A program made the position numbers and the translations under genes. The notes under the pieces were generated by a model. The model worked only from the letters and a program-made list of their open reading frames with translations. It searched no databases and was not told the origin of the DNA. Below are positions 35,934-48,428 of a DNA stretch of 64,000 bases, piece after piece. This DNA comes from Campylorhamphus procurvoides (Eukaryota > Chordata > Aves > Passeriformes > Dendrocolaptidae), in the NCBI GenBank assembly GCA_013396655.1, contig WBMV01002769.1, positions 824,656 through 888,655 on the forward strand, given 5' to 3'. Each line of letters opens with the position of its first letter. The first letter of the stretch is position 1.

Positions 35934-37676
35934 TAAATTAATTCAACATTAATTATCCCCTTTTAAGGTAACTGTACAGGAGAGATGGAATCATACTCAG
36001 AGTACTCACTAATATCATTTTACTAAAGCAATTTATTTAAGGTAAACAAATCACTAACAGTTCAACACCTAAACAAGTTTTGTAAAAACAGAAAAAAAGA
36101 AAATCATGCTGCATTAACAATCACCCTGTTCAGCTTTGGAAACACCTCAAAGCAATTCAGCTCTGGAAGAAAACTGCAAATCCTCTTAATTAGAGCTTGT
36201 AATGTATCTACACACATGCATAAACAGTCCTGCATTTCAGGATAACATGTTAAAAGACTTCTAAGTCTCGCAAGCCAAAGCAGGAGTTAACCTCTTCTTA
36301 GCTCCAGAACTAGAGAAAGGAGGAAAGCTTCATCCTCTCTGCTAACAAAGTCAGAAACACACACATACACACATAGTTAAAAAAAGAAAATTTAAAAAAA
36401 ATCTACCCTTATGCTCAATAGTAGCCTTACAAGTTTTTATAGAATTATACTAGTTATATTCATCAGGAACACAGATGAGGTCATTCACAGCAGTCAAGAA
36501 TTAGGTTACATTGGCCCTCACTGTAAAGCAGTGAAAGACAAATAGAATGAATGACAGAAATGGGGGAGGACAGGTAGAATCCGAATACTGTTGTACCATT
36601 TTCATATATATGTGAAGAGGCTCAGCATAGGAAAGGCAGTGACACTGCCATCGAGGACCATCAGATTAATAAGGTAGCATGGAATTATCTCTGAACACCT
36701 ATTTAATGCTACGTATCTTCCCCTCATATCTTGATCTTGCTATGTATCAAATAAATTAGGCTACTGCAAAGGTACTGGTGAAACAAGAATACCTGTGTGA
36801 TGTTAACAGAACATCATTGCACTTATGTCAAAAAGAAACTGTTCAAAGAAGGAAAAGAGCTTTGGGGAAAAGTATTTTTTTAGACAACAGAAGTGACTTT
36901 CCCTATTATCTTCAAAAGAGCATTACCATGGGAATGGAATAATGCAATAGTAAACAATACTCAAGTGACTCAGGACGGTTAAGAGGAAAGTGAAGATTGA
37001 CACACTTGACCACAGAGTTCCTTGGATGCAAGAGAAAGAACAAGTTCAGGTAACAGCACTCAGGTCTATTGTCATATCAAGGGTGGTTTATTCAGCGTGA
37101 AAAACAAATCAAGCCGGCAGACTCAGACACAAGATAATTATGAAGCACTACATTTACAAAAGTTGCTTTGCTCTCCTACAGAATCAAACAAAAAATAGTT
37201 GTGTGAGTAAACAACTTAATTAAGACATTTTTAATACTGCAACCTTTCCCAGAAAGCCATGATTCTGACCTGGGAAAGACAATAAAAGCAGACTATATCA
37301 GTGTGGTAATTAAGACTCCAGTTATCAACCACTTCATTTGTTCTGCCTAAGGTACTCACGCTTAAGATATTTTTTTTTTGTGGAAGGAGGCACATCTACA
37401 GATAAGAGAATACAGCCTGTGTCTCATAAGCTGGTTCTTTCTAACACAAATATGAGATTTGTGTCAGGACTTTCTGATACGTCTAATACATCATCTCTGT
37501 GATGCTCTTAATTTTTGCATTCTAACTCAAAAAGGAAGAGTTTATTATAATATCAGGACCCATCAAAAACAGAGGTAACAGTGTTTCTAAGTGATTTCTC
37601 TCTAAATTACTTGGGAAGTGTCTGAGAGAGAGTTGCTGTCACCAAATGTTGAACAGCTGTAGCACAAAAACAAGTT
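35934..37676. other. Intergenic sequence, no supported gene
   Basis: AT-rich sequence with short A-runs and a (CA)-rich patch at 36358-36376. No exon or transposon is recognised. Confidence 0.6.
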
Positions 37677-37928
37677 ATGATACCCAGGCCCAGAGGCAAT
37701 GGCCACAAACTGAAATACAGGGAGTTTCACCTGAATACAAAGAAAAACTTCCTTGCTTGGAGTGTGGCAGAGCAATGTAACAGGCTGCCCAGAGAGGTTG
37801 TGGAATCTCCTCTGGAGGTATCCAAAACCCACTCAGATGCATTCCTATGTAACTTGCTGCTGGTGAACCTGCTTAGCAAGGGGCTTGGACTAATGGTCTT
37901 CAGAGGTCTCTTCTAACTCCATCCATAG
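37677..37928 (+). mobile_element. CR1 LINE 3'-end fragment
   Basis: Contains the standard CR1 3'-region blocks in order: AGAGGCAATGGCCACAAACTG, a TTTCACCTGAATACAAAGAA segment, GGCTGCCCAGAGAGGTTGTG, and GGCTTGGACTAATGGTCTTC near the tail. It is 5'-truncated and its terminal tandem tail is degraded. The apparent 79-codon open frame here is a by-product of the element. Confidence 0.88.
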
Positions 37929-38532
37929 CTTCCCTACCATCTGTGATCCTTACCATAGCTTCAGTGGATCTGGAAGCAGGAAGGTTGAAAACTACAATAG
38001 GTGTGGGTTTCTGGTCCAAGCTCCCAACAGGAAAAGTAGGAGAAAGAGCTGACACTGAGACAAAGACAGCAAATATTGCAGTCTCTGAGAATGGAGATCC
38101 AGAATGAACAAGACAGGCCTTTCCTAATCTTTCATGAATCCTTCCTATAATCACGAGACAATGCTCTGCTTCTACATATTCAAGGATTCACAGTCCTTCA
38201 CGGATACCAGTTAAGACCTAGGAAAAATTAATGCAGAAATTGGGGAATGACTTTGCTTCAGAACCCTCCCATCTATCAGCACAAACCTCCTCCATTCCCT
38301 GCTGCATCATCACCTTGTGTACAGACACTTGCATTAGCCTGAATCCTCAGGTTCAGGAGAGATGTCTGCAAGGATCTTCCCAGGAAAACCAGACCACTGA
38401 ATGAGCCTTTAAAAGGGATAAAATCAAGAATAACTTTTATGCTGGGGCAATGCATCAAAACAGTTAAACAGAGCAAGTCCCTGCTGATGCCCTGGTCAAA
38501 CTGCCATAGCAGTCTGCAGAGCATGGGGTTCC
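37929..38532. other. Intergenic sequence between CR1 and LTR
   Basis: I see no gene or recognisable repeat in this 600-bp stretch. Confidence 0.55.
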
Positions 38533-38537
38533 CAAGC

Positions 38538-39060
38538 TGTCCCACTTCCAGCCAGGACAGGGTTAATTTTTACAGTAGCAAGGAGGCGGTATGGCCAGGA
38601 CACGGAAGTTATTCTATGCCATCTCACATCATTGCTGGGGGCAGGGGGAAGGGAGTCTCTTCCAAGGATAAGGGGGTCCTTCTGGTTGAGTAAGCATGGA
38701 GGAGGGAGCAGTTGGGTGTTCCTGCCTCTGAGCTGGAGGGAGAGTTTGGGTAATGCTGGTTTTGAGCCAGAGGGAGCGGTAAGGATAGTGTGGTGGAGGG
38801 AGCAGTTGGGTACTATCTGTTGTTGGCATTTTGACAGTGAATAATAACATTTCTTTTTTCATATCCTATGTCATTAACACTTGGGCTGTTCCTCTTCCTT
38901 TTCTTATCTCATTGCTGTTTCCAGTAAACTGTTCTTATCTCCCCACAGAGGGGAGTGGAAGGGGGAGAGAAGGGGGTGGGGAGTGAGCAAGTGGCAGTGT
39001 GGTTTTGAAGAGTCTCAGTGAGAGCACTAAACTGGTGAGTACCATTCCTAAACCACAACA
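38538..39060 (-). mobile_element. Solo LTR of an avian endogenous retrovirus
   Basis: The minus-strand 5' end is TGTTGTGGTTTAGGAATGG (from 39060 leftward) and the 3' end is a GGCTGGAAGTGGGACA-like terminus at 38538, so the element has TG...CA ends over 523 bp. It includes an internal run of related ggagggagcagttgggt blocks at 38700-38715 and 38796-38812. Flanks are CAAGC (38533-38537) and CAAGA (39061-39065), a 4-of-5 match consistent with a 5-bp target-site duplication that has since mutated. No gag/pol remains beside it. Confidence 0.8.
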
Positions 39061-39065
39061 CAAGA

Positions 39066-42000
39066 AACGCCTTGCAGTGCTGAGGGTGTCTGTTAAAAGA
39101 GTTGGGCACTTCTCATGCAAACCTTTTTGTTTAATACAAACTTCTTGATTCTGCATGTTGGAAGGGAGGCTACATGGTAAGTTAAGCTATGAAGCCTGGT
39201 GGCATAACAAATTGCATTGGGACACAGATTTTTTTTTTTTTGTTTAGCCTCTTTAGCTTATTACAAATCCTAGGCTGCAACAGTGGTGATTAAAAAGCAT
39301 TCCCAAGCACTGGTTTAAGCAAGCAGCATCACTAAGTTATTTATACTACTCAGGAGCTCCTGATAATATTACAACCTTTATTTTTAACTCATTTACTGTG
39401 AAGTTGTGCTGCAGAAAAGCACTGTCCTCTACGTTGGTCACCCCTTAGTACTCACCAGCCACCCATTTTCAAAAATGCTAGGAGAAGGGCATGCATTTCT
39501 GCTAAAGTCATGTTTACTATAAGCAAATTCACAAACATTTAGAGAAGCTTTATGCAGACTCCATTGTAGAGGTCTTTCATGGCAATTATTGTATTCAAAA
39601 TACAATAACCAAAAGGTACTTTAAATAAACAGATGAGTTACTACCTGATCTGGCAGTAGAGTTTCTACAGGTCAGAAGGGTCAACAAAACCATCAAGGGC
39701 ATAGCCTTTAGACATCAATGAGAATTCCCTCAGAAGTAACACAGAAATAAATATATATTTCTTCAGGTATGTAAGGCATCAGTTTAACTTGTCAAAACCC
39801 AATATCAGGGCAATGTTGCTTAAGCAAGGTGATTCCAAAACTGGAATCCACGTAAAAGCTAGAGGAAGCTGCCTGCTTTTACCCAGTACCACCTCCCAGT
39901 GCTCAAACCTCTCCTTGATATGATCTGGGTGGCTACCAATGGCCCTTCAGAATGTGTCTCCCTGCTGTAATTCCCTATCCAGGGCACAGAAACACAGCAG
40001 AATCCTTTAGATGCACAGATTCTTTGCTGCCAGCTATATCTACCTGCACAACCCAACCTTCCCACATTTGGTGAATGATGACCTCTAGGGCGTGGCACAC
40101 ATATCGACCTAAAGGCAGAAAGTCACAATACTATTATCAGCCCTTTGAGTAAGTCTCAGAAGCATAATTTGATCAGGTCTGACTCTCTTTCACTTGCACT
40201 CTGGGCACTTCAGAAGAAGATAGCTTGACTACCACTTCATAAAATGACAAGTTTTATCTGCAATTTCTAACAGCTTCACATAATAGAAAAAAAAATATAT
40301 AATCAAGACGAAAAAATGTAGCTTTAAAGGAAATACAAACAACTCTCACCCCTGGAAAAGCTACAAGAAGCTCTTTACCCATAACTACATCTGGAGGAAA
40401 TATTACCTCTCCTGGCTTGCCTGGTGTTTATGCCTCGGAGGGAGCAGTTTTTCCTGTGGTCATGGTGGAAGAAAAAAAAAGGAAGCGGTAGGTCTGCTTA
40501 CAGTAGGAAACAAATTGGCAGCAATGAAACATTCAGACAAGCCACACACTCCCTTCTGCTGCTTTATCAGGCTCCGAGAAAGCCAGAAGGTTAAGTGGGA
40601 ACAGAAAGCAGTTCCTCACTCCCCTAGGAGTTAGCCCTTGAGTCCAGACATAGCACTGACCTAGACAGCTAACCCAGCCACATTCAGGACGACAGGGAAG
40701 CTGCTACCTCTGTGCTACGCTGAAGCCTGAGCACGTATCCTCAAGGGGTTTGGTTGGCTGGATTTTCCTAAGGTAAGCAAGGCGGTAGCTGTCTGTCTAG
40801 AGAGGGGAAAAAAGCCAACAGTATAAATTATTTGCAAAGCCATACCGACTGTTAACAGCTGAAGGGCAGCTTGAGATCCTCCACTTGCTGATCTCTTTTG
40901 GCATACATTTACCTGACAAATGTCCTCAGCTGGGGACAAGGGAGAAGTAAACCGCTAGAGATGTTGTTTCAAATTAAAAATGGCTTGAGACAGTGAGCAG
41001 AGAGAGGGTTAGATGGCGCAAAGCAGTCTACTTTAGCAGACTAAGATTTAACTTGCTTTTGCTTAAGTTATTAGCACCACCTACAGAAGCTGCAATGGAG
41101 TTCCTTTCAGTGTTGCTCAAAGAGGGGTTTACACTTCACTGTTACTGCTTTATGGTAAATATGAAAATGATGAGAAAAAAGTTACCTGTTTACTATTATT
41201 TCAGAATTTTATTTTAAATTTATAATACATTACTTAATTCTCTCAAGGCTACTGAGTTCAGGGCACACAGATTAAATTTGAAGTATCCTGTTGCTGATAC
41301 TGCAGAGCCTGGATTTTGTGAGATATGACCACACTGAATGCAAAATACTTCTGCTACAAGCACTGCATGAAAAGGCTCTTCAAGAATCTGTTTCTCAAAT
41401 TGTCTTGGGGCAGACAATGAAGAAGATTTTTTAAAAATCTATTGATTTCAAGTACTATATTTATTGTGTCTCGTGATCTAGGATGACTCCATAGTGTGAA
41501 TTGGCTTTTTTAATCAAAACTCGGATTTTCCATATCCTCCTACAACAAAAATTTCAGCTGTAGTGTCACAGCCAGCAAGAGATGTTTGCCTCCCCATTGC
41601 TGCAGAGAAAAAAAAAATCTCCATTTCCTCAAAATACAAACTTAGAAACCCAAATTTTCATAAAACATAAAAATTTGAAAGTGACTTTACACACCCAGGA
41701 ATTCAGGAATTCTAACTCCTCAAAACTAAAATAAAAAAGAAGAGCATTGATAGTGGTGGCCACTGTGGCAGTACTGAAAAAGACCTAATAAAAGTGAAAC
41801 TATATAGGGAAATTATGCTTAATAGTTTCAGGTACTCAAGAATTTTTACCTGTAAAAAGCATTGAGTAGATGGAGACTAAAGCTGGATCTGGAAATGGAG
41901 CTCATATGCAATTCTGAAGATGTGACCAAGAGTTAATTCAGTGTCTGCAGATTAAATAAAAAAACCTGATAAAAATGGCATCCAGTGAAGGAAAAACAAC

Positions 42001-42334
42001 AGTCTTGCAACACTTTAGAACAAGGAAGAGAGAGACAGAAAGAAAGAAAGAAAGAAGGGATGGGGTGAGGGAAAAAAGTGCCAGAGATTATGTAACCAAA
42101 AGGAAAGCCAGAGATCAGACGTCACCCTAGTACAAGAGATAAATATCCTCAGTTACGTACAGTTGTTTCACGTGCCATGAACCAGCCAACAGAAAATTCA
42201 GACTGTACATTGAGAACAGGGACACAGGATGGAAAACAGAAGATGAAAAAGTATGCTAGGGGTGTGACAGAATAATCCACCAGTTATCCTCCATGGTGAC
42301 TTGCAATATCACAAGATTTTATCAAAGTTATTTC
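39066..42334. other. Intergenic sequence, no supported gene
   Basis: No exon or clear transposon was found. A T-run (39230-39241) and a tetranucleotide AAAG tract (42038-42057) are present. Open frames are all under 80 codons and show no family signature. Confidence 0.6.
42038..42057. repeat. (AAAG)n microsatellite
   Basis: Four to five tandem AAAG units within a purine-rich stretch. Confidence 0.85.
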
Positions 42335-42462
42335 ACAGAATCCCAGAGTATTCTGAGTTGGCAGGGGCCACAAGGATCACCAAGTTCAACTCTTAAGTGA
42401 ATGGCCCATGCAGGGATCAAACCCATGACCTCATGCTCTGACCAACTGAGTTAATCTCAGGG
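42335..42462 (-). mobile_element. tRNA-Ile-derived SINE with CR1-type tail
   Basis: On the minus strand the head reads TTAACTCAGTTGGTCAGAGC, which is the D-arm half of tRNA-Ile with the RNA polymerase III A box (42442-42454). It is followed by GGTTTGATCCC, the B box (42413-42423), and ATGGGCCA, the tRNA 3' end. A CATTCACTTAAGAGTTG linker leads into a CR1-like 3' tail ending GGGATTCTGTGA at about 42335. This matches the passerine SINE group described from zebra finch as TguSINE1, which is mobilised by CR1. About 15 nt covering most of the anticodon arm are missing compared with tRNA-Ile. The family name is from memory. Confidence 0.85.
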
Positions 42463-45400
42463 TTACATCAATTACTCTACTGGATTAGGAAACAGAGACC
42501 AAAAAAGGAAGATTCCAGCAATCTTCAACAGAACTCCTTTCATCTCCAGAAAGGGCCAAGGGGGACAACAGGACAAACAGACTACCATAAAGAAGTTACA
42601 GTATCCAATCCCTGTAAGGCAGTCCAGGTCATGAAGGCTGCCCCAGATTAAAGGGTATTCAGATGGACTAATAAAATTAAGGTAAGGAAGTGGAAACAAA
42701 ATCTAGGGAGCTTAATGCATTCTCTTTAAGGAAAGATTTCATGCCATTCCAGATTTTTTAGAGGGGAAAAAAAATCATCACGATGCATACTAAGTCAGGG
42801 GTGATAAAAGTTAGGACATTTAGTGTGTCTAAGTGGGGACGGGGAAAAAAAGAAAAAAAAAAGAAAACAGACTTGTCAGATTGAGAGCAATAGGATAAAT
42901 ATCTTGACTCTTCAGAAATAGTATTTGACAGAATTTAAACTTGAACGCATAAGAAAAACAGGTAAAATACAAGACAGAAGAGGCATAAATAATCTTTTTT
43001 TAATAGAGAAAAGTAACTACTTTTTTCTGAGACATTTGCCTTATTGTAGGTCTCAACCAGCATCTGCTTCTCATAGCAACACAATGTATTTCAATTGTGA
43101 AAGTCTACCAATTCTAAGAGAAACCAGAAAATAGAAAGAACTAGATGACATCTAAGAACTGAAATATTAAGAGAGATGTGACATTCAGAAACATAACAGA
43201 AGGTACAATATATGTACTTCCTGTAAAAGGACTTCACCAATTGAAGATATCCCAGATGGATTTTAGTACCTCACTCATGCCCATAGACTTGGATAGGAAA
43301 GGACCAGCTCTGTTAAAGTGCACCAGCTGGGGAAGCCAGATAAAAAGCAATTCTTTGTAAATGCATTGTAATCTTTGCAAGTCTCAAATATTAAGATACC
43401 CCGTGATCCTCTGACGGGGGTCAGGGAAGTGTTGCTATGATTCCCACACTGGCAGACTCATAATCCAAAGCTTTATTTTAGCCACCTAAACCTGACAGAA
43501 TAGGCTTGTTTTGCACACTTCCTGACCATAAAATTGCCTAGAGAACAATGACCTTTAAGTCTACAATTGATCATGTTTTCTTGCTACAAAATAATCTGAT
43601 ATTGTAGCAGTTCTGTGATTTCTAAAAACAAAGGTTTTAACTGTCATTGCCACCATCAGCTATCCAATTTCTTTGCCCATTTTTTGGCAGAGCTGGATGT
43701 GTGCAGCCTTTTAAAAATAGTTAATGATGACACCGAAAAATTTAATTATATTTTCAACTTGACGGTTTGTCAAGAGCCTTGAAAAAATTATATTATGAAT
43801 GTGCACATAAGGGCACTAAAGATGACTCTTGAAAAACTTAATTTTCCCTTCTGCAGATTTAGTTTTCACACAGAGGGACACATTTTGCATTTCTGGGAAA
43901 ATCTTTAGCAATGAAATATGCACATCCTAGTATAAGATATAAACCCCAGGTAACACCCTAAATGCTGCACATAACATTTGCAAAACAGGTTGCTCCTTTC
44001 TCTGGTATTTGAATGATGGCACCCTTAGCCATTTGAAAATCTGAACAGCAGCTTGGATTTTTAAAAAATCATTGGAGTCTAAGAGAAACCAAATAAAATT
44101 AATAACATACTGATCATCATGAGAGCAGGGCTCTGTTCTCAGGTCTGACAACACATGGTTCTAAAAAGAAAATTCCCAACTATTGTGCAGAAGCTGCCAA
44201 AGTGAAAAGCAAAAGCTTTTGGATAGAGTCAACCAAATTCCATCTCACTTCTTGTCACTTACTGGGCTAAAACCAGCACATCATATTTGTGAAAACAATA
44301 TTGTCCCAGAAGGCCCAAGTATTAGAAATTGTTGACTGTCTTCATTTGTTCATGCAGGTGCAAAGAGACATTTCTGAAACTCAGATGAGATACTGAAGAG
44401 AGGTCTGATGTAGTGTGGCACACCCAGGGCATGGGCAGCCCTTCTACTGCTCAGCCCTAGTTTGCTTCCAGCAGAGTAGATCACAGCAGCCAAGAGCAAA
44501 ATCTGGTCTCTTCATCTGACTGCAGGCCTTAAGATGTCAAATGACTTGTGGGAATAATAAACATTCTCTAAGCATATGATTAAAAGCATTTTCCTGCCTT
44601 CATTCTAGGCGTCAGTACTGTTCATCATGCATCCCCTCCATTCCTTCTACAGGGAATTATTACAGGTTTAACTTCTTTCCACAGTTGCAGCATCTTGAAT
44701 ACTTACTCAAATTTACTTATCATTTAGATTTCAGACCAAAATCAAAGTTTAAAGAAAATCATTTAAGTGGAAAAGCAAAAGAAATCTCAAATGGAAAACT
44801 TAAAAGTCAGCTTATAAAGATTGCAAAGACTGTCACTTTGATTACAGGAAAATTAAATTCCAGGGGATGAAACATAAGAATGAAATACAAAGTTAGAAAA
44901 ATGGCGAATTTCACAAAAAGTAGACTGATTATCATAATTTAGAGGTTCTCCTCACTTTAGAAGCAAGTTAGTCAACTGGTCCGTGGCAGCTGATTTCAAG
45001 TCATCTCTAAATCTTCATGTCACCAGAGGGAAGCAAGGAAGCTGCTGGCACACACCTCTCTTCCTAACACCAAGCTCTACCCACACTGTTATCACAGAGC
45101 CCTGAAGCAATCACTCTGCCACCATAGCATCTGTCTGCCTGCACCATGACAGACTTTGGGAGAATGAGGCTGAGCAAGTGAGCTAATGCAAACAGGTGAA
45201 TAGTAAAAACAGTGCTCAGTAGCAAAAGCTAACACTGAGTTTAACTTGTTAGACACAAAACGGATGTAGTAGAAAGATTTACGAATTAGTTAAAACTCAA
45301 TAGAAACTTTTCGTTGATTTTCCTGATTCCAGAGGTTAAAAGCTCCAGGTCAGCTGTGCCCTATTTTCTCTCTTAGGACTGTGGATCCAAGGCCTTCTAG

Positions 45401-46045
45401 TGCCTACAGGCCCACCATAGGATGGGAGATGAAGAACCCACTCTGCAGCGCCCTGCTACGCCAAGATTCCCCAGCAACTGTAGGACACAGTCAACACTGA
45501 CTCCTGCAGAAACCTCAGTTCTGCCAACTTCAGTCCAAATTACTGGCCGCACAGGAAATTCCTGTGTTAACACCGTCCTCCACAGGTTTCCAGGCTTCCT
45601 AAGGTACAATTGTTGGCATGAAGACATTCAGATCACAGCCCCTGAGCCACCTGAATCTTACCACTGGAGACTGGAAATCTCAGGCCTTTCAAGTTTCACA
45701 GGCACTAGAGTATCAACACTGCATGGGGATATAAGTGAAATACCAGATCCATTTCTTTAATTAGAAATCAGTTGGAGACAGAAGATGGTAACTAAATGGT
45801 GGAGAATGCCAGGTATCACATAGCTTAGAAACAGACCACAGAATGAAGAATTAAAATATGCACAGAATAAGAGCAAAGCAAGAGAGGAGAATTTATTTGT
45901 ATAATACTCAGATGCTTCAGTACAACCCCGTAAGCAATTTTAGCTTGGTTATTTCTAGCTCCTCCAGAAATTGAAAGGGTTGCCAATGAAAATTAATCAT
46001 GTGTTTCAGTGTTCCCTCCAGAAAAGGAAACAATGCACTTGGTTT
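42463..46045. other. Intergenic sequence, no supported gene
   Basis: I see no exon or dispersed repeat. Purine-rich A/G stretches occur at 42840-42868. The longest open frame is 112 codons at 45422-45760 (+), with no recognisable domain. A short GC-rich inverted motif (ccccgtgatcctctgacgggg) sits at 43400-43420. Confidence 0.6.
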
Positions 46046-46644
46046 TGAAGGTGGGGGTATATTCCTTCCCCATGGATGATCATGATCTTGGTGACGCCGA
46101 AGGGTCTCTTTGATTTTTGATTTTTTAATTTTATAGATGTTAGAAATTATTGTAGATCTAATGTACTAGTAATATAACTTTAGTAGCTGAATGTTTATAC
46201 ATACTGACCCCATCCTATATCAACCCCTTAGAATTCCTTTAGCTGTTTAGTCTCTATTTCAAGGTAGAATTGCAGAAAAGTGCCATGAAGCCTGTACCAC
46301 AAGATAAAGACAGGGACAGAAGGACCTCCAAATCTGAAGCTTTGGAAGGCCTCTAAGGACCTGATGTGCTGTGAGGAAGACGACGAAGATGAAGAGAGGG
46401 TCCTGAGACCCCAGATCCAATTCCTGATGGGGTGTGCCGAGGGTGGAACGGGGCAGGACTGGGGGAAATAATAGAATGGGATTGGATGGACAGTATTACA
46501 AAATCTTGTAACTTAGCTGTAAGGGGGCGATTTCCCGTGTGAATGTATTCCTGGAGCCTGGAGGCTCATTAAAGCTCCTGCTCACTTATCTTATCTCCTA
46601 CTGGAGTTGCCTGAGTTTTTTTTCTTTGCTCCTTTAAGGCAACA
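46046..46644 (+). mobile_element. Solo LTR of an avian endogenous retrovirus (class uncertain)
   Basis: The right half has a clear retroviral LTR layout: a G-rich U3 end near 46440-46560, an ATTAAA polyadenylation signal at 46568-46573 in a GGAGGCTCATTAAAGCTCC context, then a pyrimidine-rich R/U5 ending TTAAGGCAACA at 46644. The left boundary is less clear; TG at 46046 is the best candidate. Flanking TTGGT (46039-46043) and TTGGG (46645-46649) resemble a degraded target-site duplication. A phased gacgacgaagatgaagag run lies at 46380-46397. No internal proviral sequence flanks it. Confidence 0.65.
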
Positions 46645-48199
46645 TTGGGTTCAACAATACAGGTGTAATAACCCTTAGGACCAACCTTCTATAGCATTTT
46701 CAAAGTAAGTCTTAGGCTCTCCTTACATCAACATGTGCGATGTGAGAATCTGACTTGTAGAGCAAGGCACTTGGCACCAAGAGTCCAGTTTTCACTCTGA
46801 ACACATTTCAAAAGGCCGTATGTCAAATACAGTGCTACGTGTTCTAGCGGACTGAACACCTGCCAAGTAGTCAAAACACACAGGATGTTTGTCTTGAGCT
46901 TTAGCATTATTGAGAGAAGAACTGCATTCATGCACTGACACCATCATGCGATGCAAATGGAAGTGTGAAATGCAGGGAAGACTCAGAGATTCATTTCAAG
47001 AGCATTCAACTGACACAAGATAAAAATGGCAGTGGAAGTGCACCCTTGTTGTCCCAGCAGCTTTCCACACTACCAGTATCCGCCATCGTTGTGTGCATAT
47101 GCAGCACTGAGTTAAGATCCACTCAGGTAAACTGACTAGTCCAGGTGTGGGTTAATTCTTTTCAGGTTTCAGCATCTATCCTCATGATACTGACTGCAAT
47201 ATCAAAGTCTTTGCCTGCTACATGGAAAAGTAAGCAACAGTCATTAAGCTACACAATCCAATTTTAATTAAGCAGGTCAAGAAATCATCCAACTGTAATC
47301 CCCTAAATGTCCTCTCTTTCCATTGCAACAGTGGTCAAATTTTAATTACATATGATGAAAAAAAAAAGTTTTTGCAATATGTATTTTCACTTGATGACAA
47401 AGTACCCTAAGCTTCCCCAGAGACTTGCACCACACAAGACTACCAACAAGATTAAGTTATGCTCGCTCCCCCCTTTTATTCAATTCTAAAAATGAATTGC
47501 AAGAATATTAATCACTTAGTGGTACAAGTGCCTGGAGCCAGGCAAATGCAACAAAATTGTTTTCACATGCCAATACAAGGTCATCTTAGATTTATAGATG
47601 ATTACATATTTTATACTGTCAGAAGTTGCAAAAGACAGAAAAGATCGATAGCCAAATTGTTTGCCTTAAAAGAAAAACAATAGATTTTAGAATGACACCA
47701 GAGCCCTAACACTTACAAGTCTTTTCAGTAACAAAAAACTCCATTAAATTCCAAATTCAGCAGTTACTACATATTTGTTATTAAAAAAAACCCAAAACCT
47801 CATCTTGATCTCTGATCTACAGGCTAAAGTGGTGTTATACTGGTGAGTAATAATCTTGATTGTACCAGTCTGCACTGATGGAAGAGTTTTCTTTTTTTTT
47901 TTTTCATTTCCAGATGTTTTAATGCAGTGTCTAACAAGAAAAGTACCCCACACCCAAAAAACCTCCACTCATACATTTCCTTCTATATACAACTTTAACA
48001 CTATTTTGAGACTTGGCATATGTTTCAGTATCGATAATCAACATTTCTCAGGCTACTGCACATTTTTTGAAACACCAAGTCAAAGGTTTATTACTGGAGA
48101 CATATAGGGACTACTTGCATTCCTTGGAGAATGACAACACTGATAACCCACAAAAAAAAAAAGAGAACAATTTTTCTAGGCTAATTATAATATCTATTA
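46645..48199. other. Intergenic sequence between LTR and ATP6V1H 3' end
   Basis: There is no gene or dispersed repeat I can support here. Short A-runs occur at 47360 and 47780 and a T-run at 47888. A 67-codon minus-strand frame (46728-46931) and an 83-codon plus-strand frame (47856-48107) look like chance. Confidence 0.6.
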
Positions 48200-48428
48200 T
48201 GGAAGGGACATCCTTTATTAATATTCTTTATTATGAGAATAAATACATAAAACAAATGCAATATATTAGCCACATTTCTTCATATACATTCAGAATAGAA
48301 CAAGAAGCTAATAGGCATTAGCATCAGAACTAGTTGAACAAATTTTTACTAAGTCAACAACACTAGAGGAAAGTTGGAATGTTTATGCATCAGTAGCAGA
48401 CAGAGAACATGTGATTTCAGTATTTCCT
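48200..48428 (-). other. ATP6V1H: Probable 3' UTR of ATP6V1H
   Basis: This stretch follows the in-frame TAA of the last coding exon on the minus strand and reaches the first plausible polyadenylation signals. The far edge is estimated from signal position (10-30 nt past AATAAA), not from transcript data. The UTR would be about 230 nt. If the true stop was meant to lie right after ...ARS, the UTR would begin at 48497. Confidence 0.55.
48214..48232 (-). promoter_or_regulatory. Two candidate polyadenylation signals (AATAAA) for ATP6V1H
   Basis: AATAAA occurs on the minus strand at 48232-48227 and again at 48219-48214. About 50 nt further downstream on that strand is a U-rich run (A-run on the plus strand, 48152-48162), which fits a downstream cleavage element. 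A third AATAAA lies at 48092-48087 and a fourth at 47480-47475, so a longer 3' UTR cannot be excluded. Confidence 0.55.

Noticed and set aside
42335..42462. A functional tRNA-Ile gene
   Set aside because: The anticodon arm is missing and the sequence continues into a CR1-type tail, so it is a SINE.
45422..45760. 112-codon plus-strand frame
   Set aside because: No family signature or exon boundaries; composition resembles the surrounding intergenic DNA.
1..48199. Exons of OPRK1, the neighbour expected beyond ATP6V1H in vertebrate synteny
   Set aside because: None of the open frames resembles an opioid-receptor transmembrane exon, so that gene appears to lie outside the window.
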